Below, piece after piece: positions 53,936-63,864 of a stretch of DNA of 64,000 bases (positions are counted from its first letter, which is position 1; each line of letters starts with the position of its first letter). The notes beneath the pieces were generated by a model. It was not told the DNA's origin, did no database searches, and was given only the letters and a program-made list of their open reading frames with translations. Position numbers and translations under genes: made by a program. Source of the DNA: an uncultured Muribaculaceae bacterium (GTDB taxonomy: Bacteria; Bacteroidota; Bacteroidia; Bacteroidales; Muribaculaceae); the NCBI GenBank assembly GCA_910578805.1, contig CAJTRS010000002.1, forward strand, positions 1-64,000, given 5' to 3'.

Positions 53936-54625
53936 ATGGCTGTAATTCTTAATATCGAAACATCTACAAATGTGTGTTCTGTGGCTCTGACCGCCGAAGG
54001 AATGATATTGTGTCATTTTGAGGATTTTGAAGGCAGGAATCATGCCGCATTGCTGAGCGGATATATCAAGCGGTGTCTTGACTGGCTCAGGGAGCATCAG
54101 ATGAGGCTTGAGGCTGTGGCTGTTTCATTGGGTCCGGGGAGCTACACCGGATTGCGCATAGGGCTTTCCGAGGCCAAAGGGCTGGCTTTCGCATTGGATA
54201 TACCTCTGATCGGAGTGGATACCTTGCAGCTTATGGCGGTGCACGTTATGTTTGAGTGTGATGTGGAGTCTGACACTCTGTTTGTGCCCATGATCGATGC
54301 CCGCCGCATGGAGGTATATACCGCGGTCTATGACATGGCTCTTGAAGAATTGGTCCAGCCGCGTCCGCTCATACTTGAGGCCGACAGCTATAGCGATGTG
54401 GCTCCGGGACGTCCCATGTTGCTTTTCGGCAATGGCAGCGACAAGGCCCGCACACTGATCACGCGTCCCGATATTACGTTTGTGCCCGATGTCGTGCCGT
54501 TGGCCACTGACATGACGGCTCTTGCCGACCGCGCATTCAATGCGTCGCAGTTCCTTGATCTGGCCTATTCGGTTCCGCGTTATCTTAAGGACTTCCAGGC
54601 AACGAAGCCAAAAAGTATGATATGA
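53936..54625 (+). CDS. tsaB: tRNA threonylcarbamoyladenosine biosynthesis protein TsaB
   Basis: A 229-residue TsaD partner of the ASKHA fold, needed for t6A37. ILNIETSTNVCSVAL, NHAALLSGYI, SLGPGSYTGLRIGLSEAKGLA and PMIDARRMEVYTAVYD are typical. TsaD is at 30500 in the same window but in a separate unit. A terminator begins at its stop codon. Confidence 0.96.
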   Translation: MAVILNIETSTNVCSVALTAEGMILCHFEDFEGRNHAALLSGYIKRCLDWLREHQMRLEAVAVSLGPGSYTGLRIGLSEAKGLAFALDIPLIGVDTLQLMAVHVMFECDVESDTLFVPMIDARRMEVYTAVYDMALEELVQPRPLILEADSYSDVAPGRPMLLFGNGSDKARTLITRPDITFVPDVVPLATDMTALADRAFNASQFLDLAYSVPRYLKDFQATKPKSMI

Positions 54626-54666
54626 AAAAAAACGGAGCGACATAAATAGATCAGCTCCGTTTTTTT
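54625..54666. terminator. Bidirectional terminator
   Basis: AAAACGGAGC and GCTCCGTTTT pair (54629-54638 with 54654-54663), flanked by A- and T-runs, between convergent tsaB and fkp. Confidence 0.85.
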
Positions 54667-54688
54667 ATTTTATAAAGTGATTCTCCTG

Positions 54689-57517
54689 TCACGAACGTGA
54701 CACTTGGGTACCTTTGTTCGATACGCTCATTTCCACGAATCGTGCATTGGGGTTTACACTGTCGGTTTTGAGTATTTGGCGGATACGCATTGCCGCTTCG
54801 GGGTCTTTGGCCACCATGTAGATGAAACCGCCACCTCCGGCTCCGGGTAATTTGAGTCCGATGGTGTAGTCGGCCACGCGGTCTATGATGGCTTGTACCG
54901 ACGGAGGATTGGTTCCGCAGTCCAATCGTTTGTTGTATTCCCATGAGCGCCCCACAAGCGAGCCGAATGCCATGAAATCGCACCGCTGTATGGCGCGTGC
55001 CATGTTTAGTGAATGATTGCGCATGTCATTAAGTATCGACAGGGTTTGTGCGGAGTTGAGGAACATGCGTTTTACGATCTCTCCCAGTATGTTTTTGGCC
55101 GTGCGTGTTATGCCGGTGTAATAGAGCAGATGGCACGGTGCATACTGTGCGTCGGTGAATATGCCTTCAGGCAGCCAGTTGATTGTTGGGCGCTGACGCC
55201 AGTCGGGCGTTGTCTGGAGCAATTTTATGCCCTGAAGCACACCGCCGTACTGATCCTGCCAACCGCCTCCGGTGGTCAACAGCTGTTCGAGTGCCAATGT
55301 GCGTGAGCATATCTCGTCGGTGTCCCACGACAGTCCGCAGAAGTCGCTCACGGCGGCAAGTATGGTCGATGCGAGTATGGAGCTTGTTCCTAAGCCCGAT
55401 CCGGCAGGTATGGCCGAAAGCAGCGTTATTTCTATTCCGGAGCCGAATGCCTTGAGCTGGTCGGGCAGTGAGCCGAACCTCTCGGGGCAGAACTGCGGCG
55501 CGAATCCGGCGAGCGACAGAGCCGCTTTGGGCAGCGAGAATGGCGAGCCCACTTTCTTGAAGTCGAGAAGTTGCGTGTAATTGTCTATGGTTTCCGATGC
55601 GCTGAGGTCTATGGAACGCAGTACTATGTGATATTGCTTTGTTGGTTTAACAAATACCTGAAGCGGCTGCTGGCCGTTGAGTTCTATGGCCATGTTCACC
55701 ACGTTGCCTCCGTGATATAGTGAATAGGGTGGGGTGTCGGTCCAGCCTCCGGCAAGGTCTATGCGTACCGGACTGCGTCCCCACACTATCTGGTCTGGAC
55801 ACACATCGAGCCGTGGCATGCAGCCTTCGTTGTTGATTGTGGCGGTGATGCCTGACCGCATCAGTTCAAATGCCTTCTCCTCGTCCTCTTTTCCCGACAC
55901 TCCATTCAGTGTAAGAATGCGGCTGCGCAGCATATGGTTGCGGGTCGATTGTGTCAAAGGCGCATCATTTTCAAGCGGTGACGGTGCGGCAATGCCGTTT
56001 TCTGCCATGGTGTGTGCAAGCCGGTCGAGGTCAAGCTGGTAAAACACACTCTTCTGATAATTGTCGGCGAGTATGGGTATGTTGTGGTACAGGAAGCCTC
56101 GGCGCTGTTCATTGGCTCTGTCAAGTGCGGCGCAGGCGCTTATCCCGTCAGCTGAAATCTTTGAGGCTTTCTGCCATATCTCCTTGCCTTGGGATAGTTC
56201 CGGTTCGGAAATGAGCCATCGGGCCACTATGCCCATCTGCTCAGTATCGTTGACCACCGGAAATATCCGTGCGCTCTGTATGTCAGTGTTTTCCGGATCA
56301 TCGAGCGCTATGCCACGCTCTTCAAGCCATCGTTTCAGAGGCTGTCCCATGAACATCGTGGCATCATCTCCTATGGCACCGCGCATGGCATCGTCGAATC
56401 CGTAAGGCCTTACGGCAAAGTCATCGCTCCCGATAGGTTCGATATCGAGGCATATCCCCTCGGGCACTGTCAGTTTCCAGTCGTTGGTCGGAACGCCGGT
56501 GATGACATTGCACCGTGTCAGTTTCCACTCGCTGCCTATGTGTGAGTTTTCTATCCAGATATTGTCGTTATGGGCTGTAAGCGGATTGTCTATTATGCAG
56601 TTTTGTACGAAAAGAGCCGGATTGGGTTTGGTCTGCGGTTGCATTATGAGTCTCTGGTCATACACTCTGTTTTGCAGTGCGAGGGTGGAGGAGAGCAGTT
56701 CACGTGTCGTGCCGAAATGATAGAATTCACCCTTGTCAAGGGGTACCACGGCCACTGTAAGTGCGTTAAGCATATTGTCGGTGGCCGATGGATTGCTGCC
56801 TAAGGCACAGCCGAACTGTGAGTACAGGTCATAGAAGTGCAGGTTGCCGTTGCTGTCGGCCGATCGCCGGCGCAGAATCTCCACCGCTTTGTCACTCAGC
56901 ACCCATATGCCTATATCCATGAGGTAGAAGTGGGTATTGCCCCATTCGTTGAGTTCCTCCACCGATGGTTTCTGTAGCATGAAATCCAGTATCGACGGAT
57001 TATCGCGGCGGCTCATGAACACGCCGTGGTGTGATGCAAGCACCGGGTCAACCCACATGCCGTAGCACACCACATCGGCTTCCGGAACAACTATCTGCTG
57101 ATCGCCGGTGCGGATACACACATCGCCGCTGGCTATCAGGGTTGTGGCCGACGAGGGAGCGGCTTCCATGATGCGTTCGTAGAGCGGTAGCTGCATCGAC
57201 AGCAGGTTGCGGTCTATCTCCTCGCCCAGTGCCCATCTGAGCACCGGTATCGGTGTCAGCACCTTGCCCATTGTGGCATAAGCAGGCAGACGGCGGCTCT
57301 GGCCTCCGGCATGGATTATTATCTTCTTGTTTCCGGCCGATGTTTTGCATGTGTCTTTCTCCCATTGGTCCAACAGCCATGCCGTGCCCGCTCCCGACCC
57401 TAATTTGGTGTCGGCCGGATCGGAGCAGCAGTACCATTCATCGCTGTCGTATCGGGTGTCGAATTTCTTGAACGTGCCTACAAGGTTTGGAGGTAGTGAT
57501 AGTAGTTTCTGGATCAT
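54689..57517 (-). CDS. fkp: Bifunctional fucokinase/fucose-1-phosphate guanylyltransferase
   Basis: A 942-residue fusion that turns L-fucose into GDP-fucose for capsule and surface-protein fucosylation. The start MIQKLLSLPPN matches known Fkp; an ATG 30 bases upstream would cross the promoter region. The N-terminal half carries GSGAGTAWLLDQW and HAGGQSRRLPAY of the pyrophosphorylase. The C-terminal GHMP kinase begins near residue 575 with RSPVRIDLAGGWTDTPPY; its ATP loop is SAIPAGSGLGTSSIL, and LKLPGAGGGGF is a late motif. Length is near that of Bacteroides fragilis Fkp. No fucose transporter is adjacent. Confidence 0.97.
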   Translation of the reverse strand: MIQKLLSLPPNLVGTFKKFDTRYDSDEWYCCSDPADTKLGSGAGTAWLLDQWEKDTCKTSAGNKKIIIHAGGQSRRLPAYATMGKVLTPIPVLRWALGEEIDRNLLSMQLPLYERIMEAAPSSATTLIASGDVCIRTGDQQIVVPEADVVCYGMWVDPVLASHHGVFMSRRDNPSILDFMLQKPSVEELNEWGNTHFYLMDIGIWVLSDKAVEILRRRSADSNGNLHFYDLYSQFGCALGSNPSATDNMLNALTVAVVPLDKGEFYHFGTTRELLSSTLALQNRVYDQRLIMQPQTKPNPALFVQNCIIDNPLTAHNDNIWIENSHIGSEWKLTRCNVITGVPTNDWKLTVPEGICLDIEPIGSDDFAVRPYGFDDAMRGAIGDDATMFMGQPLKRWLEERGIALDDPENTDIQSARIFPVVNDTEQMGIVARWLISEPELSQGKEIWQKASKISADGISACAALDRANEQRRGFLYHNIPILADNYQKSVFYQLDLDRLAHTMAENGIAAPSPLENDAPLTQSTRNHMLRSRILTLNGVSGKEDEEKAFELMRSGITATINNEGCMPRLDVCPDQIVWGRSPVRIDLAGGWTDTPPYSLYHGGNVVNMAIELNGQQPLQVFVKPTKQYHIVLRSIDLSASETIDNYTQLLDFKKVGSPFSLPKAALSLAGFAPQFCPERFGSLPDQLKAFGSGIEITLLSAIPAGSGLGTSSILASTILAAVSDFCGLSWDTDEICSRTLALEQLLTTGGGWQDQYGGVLQGIKLLQTTPDWRQRPTINWLPEGIFTDAQYAPCHLLYYTGITRTAKNILGEIVKRMFLNSAQTLSILNDMRNHSLNMARAIQRCDFMAFGSLVGRSWEYNKRLDCGTNPPSVQAIIDRVADYTIGLKLPGAGGGGFIYMVAKDPEAAMRIRQILKTDSVNPNARFVEMSVSNKGTQVSRS

Positions 57518-57544
57518 GGCTGCGACAAAGTAATAATTAGGTTG

Positions 57545-57576
57545 CAAATTTAACTAATAGTTTCACATAAAACAAA
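57545..57576 (-). promoter_or_regulatory. Consensus promoter of fkp
   Basis: Minus strand TTTG (57576-57573), 20-base spacer, TAAATTTG (57552-57545), leader about 28 bases. It directly abuts the terminator of the upstream M16 gene. Confidence 0.75.
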
Positions 57577-57602
57577 GCGGTGTGCCGTAATTGACACACC
57601 GC
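57577..57602 (-). terminator. Terminator after M16 protease gene
   Basis: GCGGTGTG (57577-57584) pairs with CACACCGC (57595-57602); on the minus strand it is followed by TTTGTTTT. Confidence 0.7.
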
Positions 57603-57627
57603 CTGAATAAGAAGTATTATTTGTCGA

Positions 57628-60456
57628 TTATTCGGCTGCGGCAGGGTCGAGGATCACCACGCGGTAATTGCCCTGGGCATTGAGGTTCTTCATGAAGCTC
57701 TTGATATCATCGACAGTGATGGAGTTTATGGTTTCGATGTCGCCGTTGAAGGTGTCAACACCGTTGCGTGTCCAGCCTGTGATGGCGTTGAGCCACGCGT
57801 TGTTTTTCTCCTTGCCTTCGGTGTAGTTCTTGACCATGAATTCTTTTGCCTTGTCAAGTTCTTCGGTAGATATGTTGGAGTTCATGTCCGCAATTATCTC
57901 CTCGATTACTTTCAGGGTCTCATCTTTGAGTTCGGGTTTCATGGGGAATGACGAGAGTATCTCGGTATTCTGGTTGCCTATGCGTTCGATTGAACCGAAA
58001 GCGCCTATCGAATACACGGCACCCATCTCTTCGCGCACTTTGTCAATCAGACGCTTCGAAAGTATCTGGCCGGCTATCGAGGCTATCTGGCTGTTTTGGG
58101 TGGTGAAAGGCTCGTTGCCGAAAGCTGTGAGATATACCCATGTCTGGGGCGTTTCCATCTTGGTGGTATATGTGTCGGTACCCTTGCCGCCTTTCATTTC
58201 ATACTGCTTGTCGAAAGCGGTAACTTTCTTGGTGGCTGTCTTGGCGTCGCCCGGAAGTGAAGCGATGTACTGCTCTACCAGCGGACGGAGGGTTTCGGGA
58301 TCGACATTTCCCACGAACGTGAATGTGTAGTCGGCGGCGTTGGCGGTCATGGCGTTGGCCACTTCCACTATCTGTGCGCGCTGTGCACCCTTGACGGCTT
58401 CTACCGACAGCGCTTTCATGCGGGGTGAGTTATAGAGGGCCTCATATATTTTGGTCTGGAATATGTACTGGGGATTTGATTCCTGATTGTGGAGCAGACC
58501 GGCATAGGTGTTCTGCAGAGCCTCGAATTCTTCGGGAGTGAAGTTGAGGTTGGTGAATCCCATGTAGATAAGTTCCATCAGAGTGGGAAGGTCCTTGGGG
58601 GTGGTGTTGCCGCGCATGGTGCGGGTGTAGAGGTTAAACGAGGGGGATACGCTTGCCTGTTTGCCTGCAAGGTATTTGGTGAGGTCGGAGTTGGAGTATG
58701 TGCCGAGGCCGTAGCTCTGAAGCGCGACAGGCATGAATATGAGCGACTGTGCATAGTCGGCGCCATATTTGGCCGTACCGTTAACGGCAGTGGCGGCGAA
58801 GAGTATCTCATCGTCTTTGAACTTGGTGGGCTTCACTATCACCTTGGCGCCGTTGGAAAGGGTCCATTCTATGGCGTCCCACTGGGCGTTCTTGTTTTCG
58901 CTTACTATCTTGCCGGGCTGGGGCATGGCGGGGATCAGAGGTTCGCTCTTGAGTTCTTCTTTGTAAGGCTCTATCTCTTCGGCGTCAACAGTTGCAATTA
59001 CCTTTGCGAATTCCTCTTTGGTGGGATATTTGCCTTCGGCATTGTCGGGGGTCAGAGCCAAAAGCACACGGTTGTTGGGAGTGACGAGTTCGGCGAGGGT
59101 CTGGTTGATCACCTGCAGAGGCAACATCTGGGCTATCTGCTTCACGGTCTCGTATTCCTCGTCCATAGTGGGTATGGGCTTGTTGTCAAGGAAGTTGTTG
59201 ACATACATATCCACATAAGCCTCGTTTTCGCGCTGGTTGCGGTTGTTGTAGGCCTTTTCGTAACGTGAGAGATACTCGGCGCGTGCGCGTTCATATTCTG
59301 TCTGGGTAAATCCGCCGCGCGACGCACGGAGCAGTTCGCGGTAAGAGGCTTCAAGCGCGGGAGCCAGATCGGGAGTCTTGCCCAAAGTAAACATTGTAAG
59401 GGCGTCCTTGGTCTTTGCAAGGAAAAACTCTCCGTAGCTTACACCGGCAGCGGCAAAAGGAGCGTCGGGTTTCGACGATATGTCGTTGAGACGGGTGTCG
59501 AGCATGTCGGTGATCATGGTGGTGATGTAGTCGATCATGATGCGAGCCATGGTGTTGTTCATCTCACGGGGCAATGCGTCGGTTTTGAACATTAACTGCA
59601 CGATAGAGGCGTTCTGTTCCTTGTCATGGCCTATGGCATAGATGGTGCCTTCGGTGTCGTCAACGGGGAAATATACGCGTTCGGCGGGATTCTGCGGCAT
59701 TTCTATGTCGGAAAACATCTCTTTGATTTTGCCCTCTATGCGGTCCACATCGATGTCGCCGACCACTATCACACCCTGAAGATCGGGGCGGTACCATTTC
59801 TCATAATAGTCGCGGAGAGCCTGTGGAGCGAAGTTATCGACAACCTCCATGGTGCCTATGGGCAGGCGGTAACCATATTTGCTTCCGGGATAGATGGTGG
59901 GGAGCAGATTCTCTATGATTCGCATCTGGCCCACCATGCTGCGGCGCCATTCCTGATGTATCACACCGCGTTCGGCATCGATCTCTTCGGGCAGGAGCAA
60001 CAGGTCGTTGGCCCAGTCATGAAGAATGAGCAGACAGGAGTCCTGTACGCCTGTACGGGCCACCGGCACATTCGATATGTTATAGACGGTCTGATCCACG
60101 CCGGTATAGGCGTTGAGGTTCTGACCGAATTTCACTCCTACCGATTCGAGCCAGTTTATGAGGTTCTTGCCGGGGAAATGAGTGGTGCCGTTGAAGCACA
60201 TATGCTCCAGGAAGTGGGCAAGACCGCGCTGGTTGTCCTCTTCGAGGATTGAGCCGACTTTCTGGGCAATGTAGAAGTCGGCTTGACCCTTGGGATATTC
60301 GTTATGACGAATGTAATAGGTGAGTCCGTTGGGCAGAGTGCCGATACGTACCTCAGGGTCAGTTCCCATGGGTGGCATCTGCTGAGCCTTGGCCACACAG
60401 GGCATAAGCATCAGAGCCGCGAAAAGGAACGACAGGAAACGAAATGATTTTTTCAT
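57628..60456 (-). CDS. M16 family zinc metallopeptidase, exported
   Basis: A 942-residue protease with signal peptide (cleavage near AKA|Q). The inverted zinc motif is HFLEH (81-85), with NAYTGVDQTVYNI and a downstream EEIDAERGVIHQEW supplying the third ligand. Two tandem M16 units, each with a peptidase-like and a C-terminal domain; the second lacks the HxxEH site as usual. It degrades short peptides, probably in the periplasm. Highly biased codons suggest strong expression. Confidence 0.95.
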   Translation of the reverse strand: MKKSFRFLSFLFAALMLMPCVAKAQQMPPMGTDPEVRIGTLPNGLTYYIRHNEYPKGQADFYIAQKVGSILEEDNQRGLAHFLEHMCFNGTTHFPGKNLINWLESVGVKFGQNLNAYTGVDQTVYNISNVPVARTGVQDSCLLILHDWANDLLLLPEEIDAERGVIHQEWRRSMVGQMRIIENLLPTIYPGSKYGYRLPIGTMEVVDNFAPQALRDYYEKWYRPDLQGVIVVGDIDVDRIEGKIKEMFSDIEMPQNPAERVYFPVDDTEGTIYAIGHDKEQNASIVQLMFKTDALPREMNNTMARIMIDYITTMITDMLDTRLNDISSKPDAPFAAAGVSYGEFFLAKTKDALTMFTLGKTPDLAPALEASYRELLRASRGGFTQTEYERARAEYLSRYEKAYNNRNQRENEAYVDMYVNNFLDNKPIPTMDEEYETVKQIAQMLPLQVINQTLAELVTPNNRVLLALTPDNAEGKYPTKEEFAKVIATVDAEEIEPYKEELKSEPLIPAMPQPGKIVSENKNAQWDAIEWTLSNGAKVIVKPTKFKDDEILFAATAVNGTAKYGADYAQSLIFMPVALQSYGLGTYSNSDLTKYLAGKQASVSPSFNLYTRTMRGNTTPKDLPTLMELIYMGFTNLNFTPEEFEALQNTYAGLLHNQESNPQYIFQTKIYEALYNSPRMKALSVEAVKGAQRAQIVEVANAMTANAADYTFTFVGNVDPETLRPLVEQYIASLPGDAKTATKKVTAFDKQYEMKGGKGTDTYTTKMETPQTWVYLTAFGNEPFTTQNSQIASIAGQILSKRLIDKVREEMGAVYSIGAFGSIERIGNQNTEILSSFPMKPELKDETLKVIEEIIADMNSNISTEELDKAKEFMVKNYTEGKEKNNAWLNAITGWTRNGVDTFNGDIETINSITVDDIKSFMKNLNAQGNYRVVILDPAAAE

Positions 60457-60534
60457 TAGCTTGATTGATTTATGTATGATAGATTTTGTTGGTCAGACAC
60501 TGGTGTCCGGTTGTTCATTCTGAGTTATTAGACG

Positions 60535-60542
60535 CAAAAGTA
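60535..60542 (-). promoter_or_regulatory. -7 element of the M16 gene
   Basis: TACTTTTG on the minus strand, giving a leader of about 73 bases to the start at 60456. No TTTG at -33. Confidence 0.4.
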
Positions 60543-60611
60543 TGTAAAAAGTTACACTTGCAGAAATATTTTTTAATCCGTCTATTATTCAGATGGTTTT
60601 GCCGTGAGTCA

Positions 60612-61961
60612 TTATCGTTTGTCTGCGCCGGGTTTTACGGAGCCGTACCGGGGGAAACGGAATATTACCGATAAGGCTACCATCACGGCCAATGCCCATG
60701 GATAATACAGGTATGGCCATGTGGCGGCGGGGGATATTCCCGCCAGTCCGGTGGCGAGCAGGGTCTGGGCTCCGTAGGGTATAAGGCACTGCACTATGCA
60801 GGAGCATGTGTCAAGAAGCGATGCCGTCTTCTGCGGGCTCAATCCGTAATGCGTGGTGATGTCGCGGCTTATCGATCCTACCGTTATTATGGCCACGGTA
60901 TTGTTGGCCGTACACAGATTTACGAGGCTTACTATCGCGGCTATGCACCATTGGGCTCCGCGGATGCCTGTCACCTTATGTGTGAGAGCATGGAGCATAT
61001 AGCTTATGCCACCCATTTCGTTGACCATACCGAGCATGCCTGCCGCAAGCAGTGTGATTATGCACAGCTGTCCCATGGAGTCTATGCCTTCGCCCATCAG
61101 ACGGCATGAGGCCATCAGGTCTGTGCCCGAACATATGCCCGTGACGAGAGCGCTTGCTATGCCGCACAGCAACACTATCATCACGTTGACTCCCGATATG
61201 GCAGTGATTATGATGACCATATAAGGGATTATGAGCCACCATTGCCGTGGCGATTCCGGTATTTCGAGTTCCACGCCCTGGTTCATAACCATGTATGCGG
61301 CCAATGTCACCAATGCCGCCGGTACCACAAGCCACACGTTGGCCTTGAACTTGTCGGCCATGCCGCAACCCTGCGAGCGCGTGGCTGCTATAGTGGTGTC
61401 GGAAATAAACGACAGGTTATCGCCGAAGAATGCTCCCGACAGCACCGTGGCGGTGAAAAAAGCCACATTGCCGCCTGCCGCCTCGGCCATGGTCACCACA
61501 AGCGGAACCAAAGCCACCACCGTGCCCACCGAAGTGCCTATGGACATGCTTATGAAACATGAGGCGGCGAATATGGCCGGAATTATGTAGTTTGGAGGGA
61601 AAAAGTGCAGTGTGAGGCCAACGGTGGCATCTATGGCTCCCGAGCCTTTGGCCAATGACGCGAAAGCGCCGGCCAGCACGAATATCCATATCATGTAAAG
61701 TATATTCGTGTGTCCGGCGGCGCGTGAAAACACTTCTATGCGTTTGCCCAGTCTCATGCCGCGGCATATGGCCACTGCCCATACCGATGCGGCCGCTAAG
61801 GCCACTGTCACGGGCATGACATAGAAATCACCTATGGCCACCGATACGGCCACATAGAGTATCAGAAACACTATGGCCGGCGACAGGGCTTTTATGCCAC
61901 GGAGGTGTCCTGGAACGGGTTTGTCGAAGATTGTGGCGGAGGATTGGTCGGTGTGTGTCAC
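60612..61961 (-). CDS. NhaC-type Na+/H+ antiporter family protein
   Basis: A 449-residue polytopic membrane protein starting at GTG (no ATG is available between it and the promoter). GLRIKAL-like RGIKALSPAIVFLILYVAV, ILYMIWIFVLAGAFASLAKGSGAIDA, SCFISMSIGTSVGTVVALVPL and GAFFGDNLSFISDTTIAATRSQG are typical of the Na+/H+ antiporter NhaC family in Bacteroidota. Substrate could also be an organic ion such as malate/lactate, since the family is mixed. It follows the DcaP-like gene by 44 bases but has its own consensus promoter. Confidence 0.88.
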   Translation of the reverse strand: MTHTDQSSATIFDKPVPGHLRGIKALSPAIVFLILYVAVSVAIGDFYVMPVTVALAAASVWAVAICRGMRLGKRIEVFSRAAGHTNILYMIWIFVLAGAFASLAKGSGAIDATVGLTLHFFPPNYIIPAIFAASCFISMSIGTSVGTVVALVPLVVTMAEAAGGNVAFFTATVLSGAFFGDNLSFISDTTIAATRSQGCGMADKFKANVWLVVPAALVTLAAYMVMNQGVELEIPESPRQWWLIIPYMVIIITAISGVNVMIVLLCGIASALVTGICSGTDLMASCRLMGEGIDSMGQLCIITLLAAGMLGMVNEMGGISYMLHALTHKVTGIRGAQWCIAAIVSLVNLCTANNTVAIITVGSISRDITTHYGLSPQKTASLLDTCSCIVQCLIPYGAQTLLATGLAGISPAATWPYLYYPWALAVMVALSVIFRFPRYGSVKPGADKR

Positions 61962-61992
61962 TTCAGATCGGTCTGTTGCGTTAAGTCCTCCG

Positions 61993-62024
61993 CAAAGTTA
62001 CGCATTTAGAAGCTGTATTGCAAA
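61993..62024 (-). promoter_or_regulatory. Consensus promoter of the antiporter gene
   Basis: Minus strand TTTG (62024-62021), 20-base spacer, TAACTTTG (62000-61993). The TTTG lies inside the last codons of the upstream porin gene. Confidence 0.7.
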
Positions 62025-63307
62025 AGCCCGGTTATGCGGTTGGCGTGTCCCGAGTCTCCCGAATAGTCCGTGCGGGTTCCGTGGAGATATTCCAGTCCTA
62101 TTCTCACATCGGGTATTATGTCGAAAAATCCGCTCACCGACACATACTGGCCGTAGCGGTATGTATCCTCTCCGAGATATCCGAGGCCATATAGCCGTGC
62201 CTGGCTGTAGCTTCCGGCCACAAACAGTTTGGTATTGATGTCGCAGCGCATGCCTACCTCGAAATTGGCAGTGCGCGGTGCCGCCATCTTGCCGGGAGCC
62301 GAACTGTGGACAAGGTCGAATCCCTGTCCCGACAGGTCGTTGACCAAAGCGGCATAGCCGCGGCCGTAGGCTCCCTGATAATAGAATGTAAGCTCCGGTA
62401 TGAAGTTTATCATGCCGCTGAGCTGCGCGGCCCACCCAGTCTTGAACCGGTTGCGGTCAGCAATCAGGTCGCGGTACGACAGATTACGCACCAATCCCGA
62501 AAGTCTCACATGGCTTTTTCCGCCGCCCCACTGGTATTGTACATAGAGAGGTATGTCGGGCACACGCTGGTTTATATGCTCCACAGAGGCGTCAGTCGTA
62601 TAGTCGGCATGGGGATACTCCACACCGATTCCGCCCGAGAAGTTGGCATTGAACCGCGGGGTATATTTGACAAGCACCGTCTTGTTGCCGAGCTCGCCCG
62701 AAGGACCTTCATCGTCTATTGTCGGCGTGCCGGCGGCTCCGTCTATCATAACCGAGTTGGTCAGACCGGCGGTGACATTCCCCACTTTCACGTAGGCTTG
62801 TTTCAGTTTCAGGCCATAGCCCGTATTGCCGTTGCCGCTGAAATTGGTTTGTATATACATCTGGTAGTACCCGAAACGGCTGCTGCGGCCCACGAGTTGG
62901 AGCAAAAGGGTCGAATGGTTGGCATTGCCGTAAAACTGGTTGCGTTGTCCTGGATTCATGGGTACAGGTATGTCATAGGTGGTGAAACTGGCACCGTCGT
63001 CAATGGCACCGTCGAAATCATATTGAACCGTGCCTTTGAAGTATCCGCCTATGCCGAATGCCACCTTGCCTTCGCGGTCGAGAAACAGGAACCTCGGCGA
63101 ATTAGGATCCGAGAAGTGTAGCTCCGATTTGTCATAAAGTATCCCCACTAAGTCCGATGCTTTCTGTCGGTCTCCTGACAGCACTATGGCGCGGACCGGC
63201 ACATAGATCGAGTCAGACGGGTTATCCGTGTTTTGGGCGTTTGCACACATCGTTGGGATAATTGTGGCGAAGGCAAGTATCGAAGCCTTCAGAATGTTGC
63301 GTTTCAT
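62006..63307 (-). CDS. DcaP-like outer-membrane porin
   Basis: A 433-residue exported protein. Signal peptide to about residue 24, a short linker, then SPRFLFLDREGKVAFGIGGYFKGTVQYDF, the DcaP-type barrel opening. Later strands include VKVGNVTAGLTNSVMIDGAAGTP and the terminal ITGLLQYSF. DcaP proteins are trimeric channels for negatively charged dicarboxylates in other bacteria. No TAnnTTTG was found upstream in 63308-63384. The substrate here is not determined. Confidence 0.85.
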   Translation of the reverse strand: MKRNILKASILAFATIIPTMCANAQNTDNPSDSIYVPVRAIVLSGDRQKASDLVGILYDKSELHFSDPNSPRFLFLDREGKVAFGIGGYFKGTVQYDFDGAIDDGASFTTYDIPVPMNPGQRNQFYGNANHSTLLLQLVGRSSRFGYYQMYIQTNFSGNGNTGYGLKLKQAYVKVGNVTAGLTNSVMIDGAAGTPTIDDEGPSGELGNKTVLVKYTPRFNANFSGGIGVEYPHADYTTDASVEHINQRVPDIPLYVQYQWGGGKSHVRLSGLVRNLSYRDLIADRNRFKTGWAAQLSGMINFIPELTFYYQGAYGRGYAALVNDLSGQGFDLVHSSAPGKMAAPRTANFEVGMRCDINTKLFVAGSYSQARLYGLGYLGEDTYRYGQYVSVSGFFDIIPDVRIGLEYLHGTRTDYSGDSGHANRITGLLQYSF

Positions 63308-63384
63308 AGTATTTAAGAAAATAAATATAAATGTAGTTATGAATATTTAACAACCATATGTCGCGAATCGTTTTGTCACGCCAT

Positions 63385-63420
63385 AAAAAAAGCGCCGCAC
63401 ACCATTTAAGGTGCACGGCG
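63385..63420 (-). terminator. Terminator after the LEA-like lipoprotein gene
   Basis: CGCCG (63393-63397) pairs with CGGCG (63416-63420), and ACC/GGT inside, with a two-base mismatch. A-run at 63385-63391 gives a T-run on the minus strand. Confidence 0.7.
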
Positions 63421-63443
63421 TTGCATGGTTATGTGGCTTGAAA

Positions 63444-63803
63444 TTAGAGACCGAGAGCTTTCTTTGTTTCCTCAGATGCTTTGTTGGCAGCGTCTTTGGC
63501 GGCATCGGTAGCTTTTTCAGCAGCGTTGTTGATGGCTTCGCCGGCTTTTTCCTTGGCGTTATTGAGAGTCTCGCCGGCCTTTTCTTTAGCGGCTTCGAGT
63601 GCCGATTTGGTTTCTTCAGTAGCTTCGGCTACAGAATCAGAGGCTGCTTCAACGCCTTCTTCTATTGTGGCGGGAGCTTCTACAGTCAGTGTTTCGGTTA
63701 CTTCTTCTACGGCTTCTGCATTGTTTTCTGCGTTTTCGTTGCTACCGCAGGATACTGCCATGAATGAGGCCACAACAGCGAATGAGAGGAATAATTTTTT
63801 CAT
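63444..63803 (-). CDS. Small lipoprotein with LEA/apolipoprotein-like helical repeats
   Basis: A 119-residue lipoprotein (lipobox AVSC, Cys19). After a glutamate-rich part, residues about 60-119 are a continuous amphipathic helix made of Ala, Lys and Glu with 11-residue periodicity (SALEAAKEKAGETLNNAKEK, then NNAAEKATDAAKDAANK). The pattern is that of late-embryogenesis-abundant or apolipoprotein-like proteins. It might protect membranes or bind peptidoglycan like Lpp; unknown. It is 61 bases behind a barrel gene running into the window. Confidence 0.85.
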   Translation of the reverse strand: MKKLFLSFAVVASFMAVSCGSNENAENNAEAVEEVTETLTVEAPATIEEGVEAASDSVAEATEETKSALEAAKEKAGETLNNAKEKAGEAINNAAEKATDAAKDAANKASEETKKALGL

Positions 63804-63864
63804 AATAAATTGTAATTAAAAGATTAAATGATAATTAGTTTGTTGTTTGGTATTCGAGTCTGTG

